A stretch of DNA of 7,903 nt from Ruminococcus sp. UBA1828 (GCA_002338885.1 DDJI01000100.1:5424-13326), one strand, 5' to 3'. Positions 1 to 5,863 are shown, counted from the first letter of the stretch. The notes: generated from the sequence alone by a model not told the origin. Program-made: numbers and translations.

Positions 1-33
1 CCGATACTTGAGCTATACCTTCATAACAAATCT

Positions 34-62
34 ATTATACTAAACAAACGCCCACTTGTCAA
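34..62 (-). promoter_or_regulatory. Sigma-A promoter firing leftward out of the window
   Basis: Read on the minus strand there is a perfect -35 TTGACA (57-62), a 17-nt spacer and a perfect -10 TATAAT (34-39). The transcript should start near position 27 and leave the window. The first transcribed bases include GGTATAGCTCAA, which recalls the start of a tRNA D-arm, but the rest lies outside the window, so the gene served (tRNA or protein) cannot be told. Confidence 0.8.
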
Positions 63-245
63 GACACAAATGAAAATTTACTTTTGCGTGCTCGCGGGCG
101 TATTTGTTCATCCCAACCATGCAGCACCGTGAAACTTTACCGCATTTTTGTCGTCGAAATAAAAGAACACGCACGCATGCCACCCCTAAAAAGCCGCAGG
201 GTCAATATATTACACAAAAAACAACATTCTTATTTGTGTATAATT
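63..245. other. Divergent intergenic region without a recognisable gene
   Basis: This stretch separates the leftward promoter at 34-62 from the GH43 promoter at 250-279. The rightward frame starting at 84 encodes 64 residues but has no ribosome binding site and no family resemblance that I can see, so I do not call it. A TATAAT at 239-244 lacks a matching -35. The region is AT-rich toward its right end, as expected near a promoter. I see no other structure in it. Confidence 0.5.
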
Positions 246-264
246 TTGATTGTTAATCAATCAA
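246..264. promoter_or_regulatory. Candidate operator (7-bp inverted repeat) at the GH43 promoter
   Basis: TTGATTG (246-252) and CAATCAA (258-264) are perfect reverse complements separated by TTAAT, giving a 19-bp palindromic site. It covers the -35 region of the promoter at 250-279, so a bound dimeric regulator would be expected to block or compete with RNA polymerase. The half-site does not let me name the regulator family. No regulator gene lies in the window; one may lie to the left, behind the divergent promoter. Confidence 0.5.
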
Positions 265-279
265 CAAAAATGATATAAT
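250..279 (+). promoter_or_regulatory. Promoter of the GH43 gene (extended -10)
   Basis: The -10 TATAAT (274-279) is perfect and is preceded by TG at 271-272, an extended -10. The best -35 is TTGTTA (250-255) with an 18-nt spacer. The start point would be near 286, which leaves a 5' leader of about 185 nt before the GH43 start codon. The -35 lies inside the inverted repeat at 246-264, pointing to regulated expression. Confidence 0.65.
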
Positions 280-292
280 AAAAACGTTATAT

Positions 293-443
293 CTGTCGGG
301 CAAAAGCAAACGGGATTTGACAGCCGAAAATTTTTCTGTACATCGGTACGGCTTGGAACATTGCGCGCCTGTATTCTCAAAGCATAAACCCGACAGCGCT
401 CTTAAAGCATGTGAAGAGCAAAATGTCATAAGGCAAGCCCTTA
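293..443 (+). promoter_or_regulatory. Structured 5' leader of the GH43 mRNA
   Basis: CTGTCGGG (293-300) pairs perfectly with CCCGACAG (389-396), closing a domain of about 104 nt much like the P1 helix of a riboswitch. Inside it, GTAC (338-341) and GTAC (346-349) form a hairpin with loop ATCG, flanked by GCC (323-325) and GGC (350-352). Directly after P1 comes a 6-bp hairpin, GCTCTT (398-403) with AAGAGC (414-419), then a weak one, TAAGG (429-433) with CCTTA (439-443). I do not recognise a known riboswitch class. The same DNA is also open without a stop from 257 to 463 in one forward frame but has no ATG, so a decayed coding fragment is the alternative. Confidence 0.35.
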
Positions 444-470
444 ATTTATTGACGGACAAGGAGTAATTAT

Positions 471-2030
471 ATGAAGAACACTTTGAAAAAGGCTATTTCG
501 GCGATCTCAGCGTCGCTTCTTCTCGCTCAGCCGATGGCTGCGGCGGAGTTTTACGGTACTAATCCTATAGTTCAGGATAAATATACCGCCGACCCCGCTC
601 CTATGGTTGTCGGAGACACTTTGTATGTGTACACATCTCACGATGAGGATGAGCTGATCGACGGATTCTACACCATGTTTGAATGGTGCTGCTATTCAAC
701 CACCGATATGGTAAACTGGACGGACCACGGCGTTGTATTCTCTTTGGAGGATATAGAGTGGGCAGAGGACAGAGCATGGGCGCCGCAGGCTGTCGAGAGA
801 AACGGCAAGTACTATCTTTACTGCCCCGTTCACAAGAAGAACGGCGGTATGGCAATAGCTGTCGGCGTGTCTGACAGCCCCACGGGTCCCTTTGTCGATA
901 TCGGCGAGCCGCTTATAGATGAGGGCGACTGGAACGACATAGACCCCACCGTGTTTATTGATGATGACGGACAGGCGTATCTGTACTTCGGTAATCCTGA
1001 GCTTAGATACGTGCTCCTCAACGAGGATATGGTATCATATGATAAAGAAGTCGGCATTGTAAAGGTTCCCATGACGCAAGAGTCGTTCGGAAAGGGCGGA
1101 CACGCCACCGGAACAACCTATGCCGAAGGCCCTTGGTTCTACAAGCGCGGAGATATTTATTACATGGTCTATGCCGCGTTCGCAGAGGGAGCGGGAAGTG
1201 AGCATATAGCATACTCCACATCTTCGTCTCCGACAGGTCCTTGGGAGTATCAGGGCGTTATAATGACAGAGGAAGGCGGAACGTATACAAACCACCCCGG
1301 TATAGTCGATTTTAAGGGTCATTCATACCTGTTCTATCACACTGCACAGCTCCAGGGCGGAGGACTCTTCAACAGATCCGTCTGCGTTGCCGAGTTTGAG
1401 TATAACGACGACGGAACAATCGACACTATTGCTAAGCCCGACGGCGTAAAGGCAATATCCACCTTCAATCCGTTTAATCAGGTTGGCGCAAACACTTATT
1501 GCTACATAGAAGGAATCGACAAGGTGGTTAGCGACGACGGAACCTATGAATTTACAAAGATTAACGACGGAAACTATATCAAAATGGCGGCCGTGAACTT
1601 CGGCTCAGGCGCAGATACATTTACCGCAAGCGTTAAGCCTGAGATCGGAGGCAGCATCGAGCTGAGACTCGACAGCGTGGACGGAAAGCTTGTCGGAACG
1701 CTTGAGGTGCCTGCGGCAGCCGAGGGAACAGAGGCTGAGTATACAACCCTGTCTACGGAGGTCAGCGGTGCTGACGGCGTGCACGACCTTTATATCGTGT
1801 TCACAAGCTCGTCGCCCAGAGACGCTATGAACCTTCAGTGGTGGCAGTTTGAGGGCAGCGGAGCGGCAGACCAGGAAGAGCCCGTGTCCATGACCGATTC
1901 GTCCTCGTCGGACTCTAAGCCCAACACCGCTGTCATAGTGGCGATAGCTGCTGTAGCGGCAATTGTGGTTGCAGCTATTATAACAATAGTTGTGTCAAGC
2001 AAGAAAAAGAAGAACAAAAAAGCTGAGTAA
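471..2030 (+). CDS. Secreted, membrane-anchored GH43 glycoside hydrolase with CBM6 (arabinoxylan-active)
   Basis: Likely an arabinoxylan arabinofuranohydrolase or xylosidase acting outside the cell. Residues 1-25 form a signal peptide (KK-rich start, hydrophobic core, AAA at the cleavage site). The GH43 five-bladed propeller spans about 28-325. The expected catalytic triad is visible: D41 in TADPAP (base), D158 in NDIDPTVF (pKa tuner) and E219 in YAEGPW (acid). The motifs DMVNWTDHG and SDSPTGPF and the overall pattern resemble Bacillus subtilis XynD (GH43+CBM6), as I recall it. Residues 332-461 fit a CBM6 (GNYIKMAAVNFG, GSIELRLD, GVHDLYIVF, WWQFE). A Ser/Asp-rich linker leads to a transmembrane helix (485-508) and a Lys-rich cytoplasmic tail. 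There is no LPxTG motif, so it is anchored by the membrane, not by sortase. AAGGAG (458-463) sits 7 nt before the ATG. It is monocistronic, between its own promoter and terminator. The precise substrate is uncertain. Confidence 0.94.
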   Translation: MKNTLKKAISAISASLLLAQPMAAAEFYGTNPIVQDKYTADPAPMVVGDTLYVYTSHDEDELIDGFYTMFEWCCYSTTDMVNWTDHGVVFSLEDIEWAEDRAWAPQAVERNGKYYLYCPVHKKNGGMAIAVGVSDSPTGPFVDIGEPLIDEGDWNDIDPTVFIDDDGQAYLYFGNPELRYVLLNEDMVSYDKEVGIVKVPMTQESFGKGGHATGTTYAEGPWFYKRGDIYYMVYAAFAEGAGSEHIAYSTSSSPTGPWEYQGVIMTEEGGTYTNHPGIVDFKGHSYLFYHTAQLQGGGLFNRSVCVAEFEYNDDGTIDTIAKPDGVKAISTFNPFNQVGANTYCYIEGIDKVVSDDGTYEFTKINDGNYIKMAAVNFGSGADTFTASVKPEIGGSIELRLDSVDGKLVGTLEVPAAAEGTEAEYTTLSTEVSGADGVHDLYIVFTSSSPRDAMNLQWWQFEGSGAADQEEPVSMTDSSSSDSKPNTAVIVAIAAVAAIVVAAIITIVVSSKKKKNKKAE

Positions 2031-2045
2031 TACGGCGTAAATTAT

Positions 2046-2079
2046 AATCACCGCTCGATAAATCGGGCGGTGATTTTTA
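2046..2079 (+). terminator. Rho-independent terminator of the GH43 gene
   Basis: AATCACCGC (2046-2054) pairs perfectly with GCGGTGATT (2067-2075). The stem can extend inward through a few more pairs, and a run of five T follows (2074-2078, overlapping the arm end). It lies 16 nt past the GH43 stop, so that gene is transcribed alone. Confidence 0.85.
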
Positions 2080-2215
2080 TGCCTTGACGTCCCGCTTGCG
2101 TAAAATGCCTGATAATGCCTAAGAGCGCATGCGCCATCACAGACAGCGCGGACGCATGATTACACGCGGCAACGGATGTATGCATAACGGCCGCAATGAG
2201 TGTAAGGAGCGCATA

Positions 2216-2362
2216 ATGATGCGGCGGATAACAATCAGACAATTGGACAATAGTTCAGGGGACAAAACGGAAATGGCAAAAGAACAAAGGCGGCCGCCAT
2301 GCGTAGATGAGCAGGTAAACGCACGCGCCAAAAACCGCATGAACGAGAAAAGCTGCGCATAA
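2216..2362 (+). CDS. Possible small basic protein, 48 aa, unknown function
   Basis: I do not recognise this product. The reason to list it is AAGGAG at 2204-2209, placed 6 nt before ATG 2216, with a second ATG immediately after. The product begins MMRRITIRQL, is rich in Arg, Lys, Asn and Glu, has no hydrophobic segment and contains two cysteines. The frame stays open 29 codons upstream to ATG 2129, but the Shine-Dalgarno favours 2216. Its last codons run into the hairpin at 2351-2377. Against it: it lies past the GH43 terminator, no convincing promoter precedes it, and the amino-acid mix could be chance. Confidence 0.25.
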   Translation: MMRRITIRQLDNSSGDKTEMAKEQRRPPCVDEQVNARAKNRMNEKSCA

Positions 2363-2377
2363 ATATTATGCACAGCT
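2347..2377 (-). terminator. Hairpin, probable terminator of the VTC/DUF4956 operon
   Basis: AGCTGCGCATAA (2351-2362) and TTATGCACAGCT (2366-2377) form a 12-bp stem with one C/A mismatch and a 3-nt loop. On the minus strand it is followed by TTTTCTCG, a short U tract. It lies about 70 nt past the DUF4956 stop, which suits termination of that operon. The plus strand also has TTTC after the stem, so weak bidirectional action is possible. Confidence 0.5.
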
Positions 2378-2445
2378 TTCGAGGGTATATATTATGTATA
2401 GAAGAGTAAGGCTGAATTGATTTTAAGCAATGACGCGGTTTCCGA

Positions 2446-3132
2446 TTACTTGTTTGGCGATTCAAATTCCCTTAGCAATAAAACTACGTCGAGGTTGCCG
2501 TTTCTTGTGCGAATCTGGTCTAAAAACTCTCTGCGATTGCAGTTTGAAGGAAGTATGACGTTGTACCTGAGCTCATACAGTGAGCCGAAATCGGAGGTGC
2601 GCACCTCTTTGAGCACGTACTCATCGGTGTACTCGTCAAGTATGTCGTCGAATGCGCCGTCAAAGTTCAAATCTTCCGGAACGGAAATCTTTAAAAGCAG
2701 GTGGTCGTTGCCCGGGACGCCGAACTTTACGGCTGTTAAAGCAGCCATCAGCACGCAAAGCACCGCCGTCAAAAGCATCGTAGTTCCGTAGTAGCCTGTT
2801 CCGCAGCCTATTCCTATTACAAGCGAGAAGAGCAGGCTTATTATGTCTGCCGTGTCCTTCGGGTAGCTGCGTATTCTGAGCAGCGCAAGCGCCCCGCCTA
2901 AGGATATTGCGGTTGCGACATTTGAGTTGATTATAATGGTCACGCCTGCCATCAGCGGCGCAAGTATGACTATTGCGGCAGGGAAGCTCGCTATATATCC
3001 TCTTCTTTTGTGGGAGAATATATAAGTTAAACTAAGAGCAAGGCCTAAAACAAACGCAATCGCTAAGCATGTGAGTATGCCCGCGACAGTCATGTCAACG
3101 TGTCCGGCAGTCGGGAATAAAAAGTCTGTCAT
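2446..3132 (-). CDS. DUF4956 family membrane protein
   Basis: A 228-aa protein with four predicted transmembrane helices in the N-terminal half (about 15-39, 47-68, 96-113, 115-137) and a soluble C-terminal domain (about 145-224, alternating strands and helices). The segment SLGGALALLRIRSYPKDTAD (77-96) matches the conserved signature of the DUF4956 family, where a GA(L)SLVRFR-like stretch and a (K)D..DI element lie between helices. The family has no proven biochemical role. Its members usually sit next to VTC-domain proteins, as here, and are thought to act with them at the membrane. The start is supported by GGAGG (3144-3148 on the opposite strand), 11 nt upstream. The gene follows the VTC gene by 25 bp and is surely co-transcribed. 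No C-terminal truncation is evident. Confidence 0.88.
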   Translation of the reverse strand: MTDFLFPTAGHVDMTVAGILTCLAIAFVLGLALSLTYIFSHKRRGYIASFPAAIVILAPLMAGVTIIINSNVATAISLGGALALLRIRSYPKDTADIISLLFSLVIGIGCGTGYYGTTMLLTAVLCVLMAALTAVKFGVPGNDHLLLKISVPEDLNFDGAFDDILDEYTDEYVLKEVRTSDFGSLYELRYNVILPSNCNRREFLDQIRTRNGNLDVVLLLREFESPNK

Positions 3133-3157
3133 CTATTTTAAAACCTCCGAAAAATAC

Positions 3158-3949
3158 TTAGCTTTGCTGCCTGTCAGCGGCAGCAGGAGGCATTGTGATC
3201 GCTGTCAAATGCCTGTCTTTTACGTGAAGATAGTCGTGACCCCTGTATCTTTTGTACTCGTTTCCGTACTTTGAAAAGCCGCTGATGTAAATCTTCTCAT
3301 CCGCGAGTATGTCGGAAAACCACTTGGGTATCGCGTTTGAAATTTTAAGCTCCATCAAAACTTCATCGTCGTCTAAGAGCTTGTCCCCGTATGCGCCCTT
3401 TGATAAGTCGAGATCGTACCTTCTTGTGAGTATGTTTTGGTCAAACGTCACGCGAAAGTTCGAATCGGCACTGTCAAAAAACGCTACTCTGTCATAGCTC
3501 AAAACAAGCTTTGGCTGTACCGGGTTGCATTTAAGGTAGTACTCTATTTCATCGAGAACCTTGTTCGTTATATACTTGTTTGTGTCCGGCCTTGTGCCGT
3601 TTCTTAAAAACTCGCGCGCCTGGCTGACACTCATGCACGCCCTGCGCTTTACAACCGTTCCGCATACCTTTCTTTTTATTTCTACGTACACCGTGTCGTC
3701 GTCGCACGTCGGCACGCTGTACGCCCTCACCCTGAGTTTTTCCTTAAACTTGGGGTGGCTTATGGATCTGCGGATTACCGAGTTGCTGTCGTCGTCAAAA
3801 TACAAATTGTATATCGTATAAAGATTTCCGTCCGCGCAATGTGAATCATACACCATCCCGTGCTCGGATATCTTTTTAATTACGTTTACGTACTGCTGCC
3901 GCGATATGAGCAGCTTTTTTTCGCGCCTTTTAAAGGTCAGCTTTGCCAT
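3158..3949 (-). CDS. VTC-domain (polyphosphate polymerase-like) protein
   Basis: A 263-aa soluble protein of the VTC/CYTH-like triphosphate tunnel fold. Yeast Vtc4, the characterised member, makes polyphosphate from ATP. Charged residues expected to line the tunnel lie at the usual steps: E10-K11 in the first strand, LRVR (R73, R75), VEIKRK (E90, K92), SYDR (R154), FRVTFD (R166), TRR (R176, R177), MELK (E200 as metal ligand, K202) and SGFSKYG (K227). NLYFDD (48-53) is typical of the family. No SPX domain or membrane helix is present, so membrane attachment would come from the DUF4956 partner downstream. GGGAGG (3960-3965, opposite strand) sits 10 nt before the ATG. Many bacterial homologues are annotated as polyphosphate polymerase, but enzymatic activity is inferred, not shown. 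In relatives a CotH-kinase gene often joins this pair; none is within this operon here. Confidence 0.88.
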   Translation of the reverse strand: MAKLTFKRREKKLLISRQQYVNVIKKISEHGMVYDSHCADGNLYTIYNLYFDDDSNSVIRRSISHPKFKEKLRVRAYSVPTCDDDTVYVEIKRKVCGTVVKRRACMSVSQAREFLRNGTRPDTNKYITNKVLDEIEYYLKCNPVQPKLVLSYDRVAFFDSADSNFRVTFDQNILTRRYDLDLSKGAYGDKLLDDDEVLMELKISNAIPKWFSDILADEKIYISGFSKYGNEYKRYRGHDYLHVKDRHLTAITMPPAAADRQQS

Positions 3950-4037
3950 CGCAGCGATTCCTCCCGCGCGTCAGTCTGAATTTAAAGCCGATGTGTACGC
4001 CACTTTGTCTGCATGCGCACATTTTACGTCCTATATC

Positions 4038-4067
4038 AGTTTAACATATATCGCGGAGAAATTACAA
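4038..4067 (-). promoter_or_regulatory. Promoter of the VTC/DUF4956 operon
   Basis: On the minus strand: -35 TTGTAA (4062-4067), an 18-nt spacer and -10 TAAACT (4038-4043) preceded by TGT, giving an extended -10. The start point would be near 4031, leaving a leader of about 80 nt before the VTC start codon. Confidence 0.55.
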
Positions 4068-4110
4068 TAGCATTTCGAACTTTTTTTGAAATTTAACATT
4101 CGGTTTTTCA

Positions 4111-4135
4111 GGCGGGCATTTTGCCGCGCTTTTTT
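4111..4135 (+). terminator. Terminator-like hairpin on the plus strand
   Basis: GGCGGGCA, the spacer TTT and TGCCGC form a GC-rich stem with one bulged G, followed by TTTTTT (4130-4135). It has the shape of an intrinsic terminator for rightward transcription, but no rightward gene precedes it. It may stop antisense transcription coming from the VTC operon, or it may be chance. Confidence 0.3.
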
Positions 4136-4202
4136 GGTCTGAGTATTTTTTCAGGCATGCCGTCTCGTTCGCAACAAATTGTTCGCCCCTCACCGCGCTT
4201 TT

Positions 4203-4245
4203 CACGAAAAATCCACCCTTTTAAAAGGGTGGATTTAAATTCGTG
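4203..4245 (-). terminator. Strong hairpin terminator of the ferredoxin gene
   Basis: Positions 4209-4236 are a perfect 28-bp palindrome whose half is AAATCCACCCTTTT. It is further extended by CACGAA (4203-4208) pairing with TTCGTG (4240-4245) around a 3-nt bulge. On the minus strand the stem runs into TTTTT. It lies about 55 nt past the ferredoxin stop. On the plus strand only TTT follows, so leftward termination is the main role. Confidence 0.75.
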
Positions 4246-4298
4246 TGTAACCCATGCGGCACGTTTGACATGCTCAGCATGCGTCACTCAAAGCCCTA

Positions 4299-4469
4299 TT
4301 ATTCCTCAACGGGAGCGCTTACAGGGCAAACAGATGCGCAGTTGCCGCAGCTGATGCAGGTATCGGCATCGATAACGTACTTGTCGTCGCCCTCGGTAAT
4401 AGCGCTTACAGGGCAGCCCTCAGCACATGCGCCGCACTTGATGCATTCGTCAGTAATCTTATAAGCCAT
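4299..4469 (-). CDS. 2[4Fe-4S] ferredoxin, 56 aa
   Basis: A complete clostridial-type ferredoxin, begins MAYKITDECIKCGACAEGCP. Two CxxCxxCxxxCP motifs are intact: C9, C12, C15, C19-P20 and C38, C41, C44, C48-P49, with the internal duplication (PVSAI / PVSAP) typical of the family. It is a low-potential cytoplasmic electron carrier, expected to serve pyruvate:ferredoxin oxidoreductase, hydrogenase or Rnf-type partners in fermentative metabolism. The length matches the usual 55-60 residues. AGGAGG (4478-4483, opposite strand) lies 8 nt before the ATG, and the gene ends in tandem stops TAA-TAG. It has its own promoter (4516-4543) and terminator (4203-4245), so it is monocistronic and probably highly expressed. 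The family is certain from the sequence; the specific redox partner cannot be told. Confidence 0.96.
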   Translation of the reverse strand: MAYKITDECIKCGACAEGCPVSAITEGDDKYVIDADTCISCGNCASVCPVSAPVEE

Positions 4470-4515
4470 TTCACAGACCTCCTAATTAAACTTAAAGAGT
4501 CGCCTCTTACCTATC

Positions 4516-4543
4516 ATCATAGCACATTATTTGAAAAATGCAA
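4516..4543 (-). promoter_or_regulatory. Ferredoxin promoter
   Basis: On the minus strand: -35 TTGCAT (4538-4543), a 16-nt spacer and -10 TATGAT (4516-4521) preceded by TGC, an extended -10. The start point would be near 4509, giving a 40-nt leader. The sequence just upstream is A/T-rich, as in strong promoters. Confidence 0.7.
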
Positions 4544-4550
4544 GTTTGTT

Positions 4551-4580
4551 TTTTGCGTCCGATGTAAAAAGGACGTAAAA
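4551..4580. repeat. Inverted repeat between divergent promoters
   Basis: TTTTGCGTCC (4551-4560) and GGACGTAAAA (4571-4580) pair over 10 bp with one G-T wobble around a 10-nt centre. The element lies 7 bp upstream of the ferredoxin -35 and about 31 bp upstream of the rodA -35. A regulator-binding site shared by both promoters is possible; chance cannot be excluded. Confidence 0.3.
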
Positions 4581-4611
4581 GGCAAAACATGCGCCGCCAA
4601 GCGATTTTAAG

Positions 4612-4640
4612 TTGAAAACAAAGATTCGGTATGCTACAAT
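4612..4640 (+). promoter_or_regulatory. Promoter of the rodA-galK-trmB operon
   Basis: -35 TTGAAA (4612-4617), a 17-nt spacer and -10 TACAAT (4635-4640) preceded by TGC, an extended -10. The transcript should begin near 4647. This also argues that ATG 4650 is not the translation start, since it would be almost leaderless. Confidence 0.7.
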
Positions 4641-4679
4641 ATATTAGATATGCAGATTGCTCGTAAAGGAGGTCATGAG

Positions 4680-5846
4680 GTGCTAAAGCAGGTTCTAAGG
4701 TATGTTTTGGGATATCTTCGCAGGCTGGACAAGATTCTTTTGGCGCTGACGCTTGTTTGCTGCGGCCTGGGCGTTGTGCTTATATATTCGCTTGCCGTCA
4801 ACAGCCAAACGCAAACCATAACTAACGCCACGGTTGATTCCGGCACGGTAAAAACGCAGATTGCCGCCGTATGCCTCGGCATTGCAATCGCGCTTGTCGC
4901 GGCGGCGATGAACTATCGCTGGTTTTCAAAGCTGTGGTTTATATACCTTCCCGCAACGCTCGGACTGACCCTTTTAACTTTTACGAGCCTTGGCACTTCG
5001 GGACTTGAGGGCGCTGACGACAGGGCGTGGATAGACCTCGGATTTATCACCATACAGCCCGCAGAGTTTTTAAAGCTCGCCTTTATACTTTCTTTGTCCT
5101 ACCACTGCTTTAAAACCAGGGAGTTTTTCAATAACCCTCTTAACATACTCGGCGTGTGCGTTCACGGCTGTATCCCGATAGCAATTGTAATGCTTCAGGG
5201 AGACGACGGAACGGCGGCGGTGTTTTTGGTGATGTTCCTTGCCATTATATTTGCCGCGGGGATATCGTGGAAGTATATCTTGGGCGCTGCGGTGGTATCG
5301 CCGATCGCACTGTACTTTTTGTGGAATTACTACCTTCAGCCCGTCCACAAAAACAGAATACTCTCCATCATAAACCCTGAAAAGTACGCCACACCGGATC
5401 TTTTGTATCAGACAAACCACTCGCTTATAGCCATAGGTTCAGGCCAGCTCACCGGAAAAGGTCTTTTCGGCGGCGATTATTCATACGTTCCCGTATGCCA
5501 TAACGATTTTATCTTTTCCTATGCCGGACAGACGCTCGGATTTATAGGATGCATGACAATAGTGGTTTTGCTCGCACTTTTGTGCCTTAGGATACTCACA
5601 AACGGCATGAGGGCGTCCGATATGCTCGGAAGATTGATATGCGTGGGAGTGTTTGCATACTTTATTGCCCACTGCGTTTTAAATATAGGCATGACCGTGG
5701 GAATCACGCCGGTAATAGGAATACCCCTGCCTTTCTTCTCGGCGGGCGGCTCTTCAATGCTCACATCCACCGTGGCAATAGGCCTTGTCATGTCGGTGTA
5801 CTTCCACAATACACGGTTTGACAGCTTGTTTAAGAATAAAAAATAA
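4680..5846 (+). CDS. rodA: RodA/FtsW-family SEDS peptidoglycan glycosyltransferase
   Basis: A polytopic SEDS protein that polymerises lipid II into glycan strands with a partner class B PBP; RodA type (elongation) fits best. I choose GTG 4680 (388 aa): AAAGGAGG at 4665-4672 is 7 nt upstream, whereas in-frame ATG 4650 lies before that site. With this numbering the family marks are AWIDLG (W117), IQPAEFLK (E129), NPEKY (232-236), TGKGLFGG (258-265), HNDFIF (274-279; D276 matches the essential Asp of other RodA proteins), LGFIG (286-290), NIGM (335-338) and GIPLPFFSAGGSS (347-359). About ten hydrophobic segments are present. Departures are QGDDGTA (173-179) where QPDLGTA is usual, SYAGQTLGF where an acidic EELGF-type stretch is usual, and SAGGSS for SYGGSS. 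It is the first gene of an operon with galK and trmB. FtsW or SpoVE identity is less likely but not excluded. Confidence 0.88.
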   Translation: MLKQVLRYVLGYLRRLDKILLALTLVCCGLGVVLIYSLAVNSQTQTITNATVDSGTVKTQIAAVCLGIAIALVAAAMNYRWFSKLWFIYLPATLGLTLLTFTSLGTSGLEGADDRAWIDLGFITIQPAEFLKLAFILSLSYHCFKTREFFNNPLNILGVCVHGCIPIAIVMLQGDDGTAAVFLVMFLAIIFAAGISWKYILGAAVVSPIALYFLWNYYLQPVHKNRILSIINPEKYATPDLLYQTNHSLIAIGSGQLTGKGLFGGDYSYVPVCHNDFIFSYAGQTLGFIGCMTIVVLLALLCLRILTNGMRASDMLGRLICVGVFAYFIAHCVLNIGMTVGITPVIGIPLPFFSAGGSSMLTSTVAIGLVMSVYFHNTRFDSLFKNKK

Positions 5847-5863
5847 TTAAAGGAGACTTTTTT

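Larger units (their letters stand above)
2080..2445. other. Convergent intergenic gap between GH43 and the DUF4956 gene
   Basis: About 365 bp between two converging transcription units. It contains a 10-bp palindrome GCGCATGCGC, a possible 48-aa ORF (2216-2362) with a good ribosome binding site, and the hairpin at 2351-2377. No promoter is evident for the small ORF. Longer frames on both strands here have no family resemblance that I recognise. Confidence 0.5.

Noticed and set aside
84..278. 64-aa plus-strand ORF upstream of GH43
   Set aside because: No ribosome binding site, it runs through the operator and the -10 box, and shows no family features.
253..459. 68-aa minus-strand ORF in the GH43 leader
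   Set aside because: No ribosome binding site, it is antisense to the leader, and the composition is unlike the real genes.
2223..2236. GCGGATAACAAT, matching part of the E. coli lac operator
   Set aside because: Only one half-site is present, it is not next to a promoter, and it lies in a gap after a terminator in what appears to be a Firmicute; most likely coincidence.
4121..4464. Plus-strand ORFs of 73 and 77 aa over the ferredoxin gene
   Set aside because: They are shadows of the ferredoxin on the other strand; the cysteine motifs, ribosome binding site and promoter all support the minus strand.
4650..4679. ATG 4650 as the rodA start
   Set aside because: It lies about 3 nt after the predicted transcription start and upstream of the AAAGGAGG at 4665-4672, which is correctly spaced for GTG 4680.
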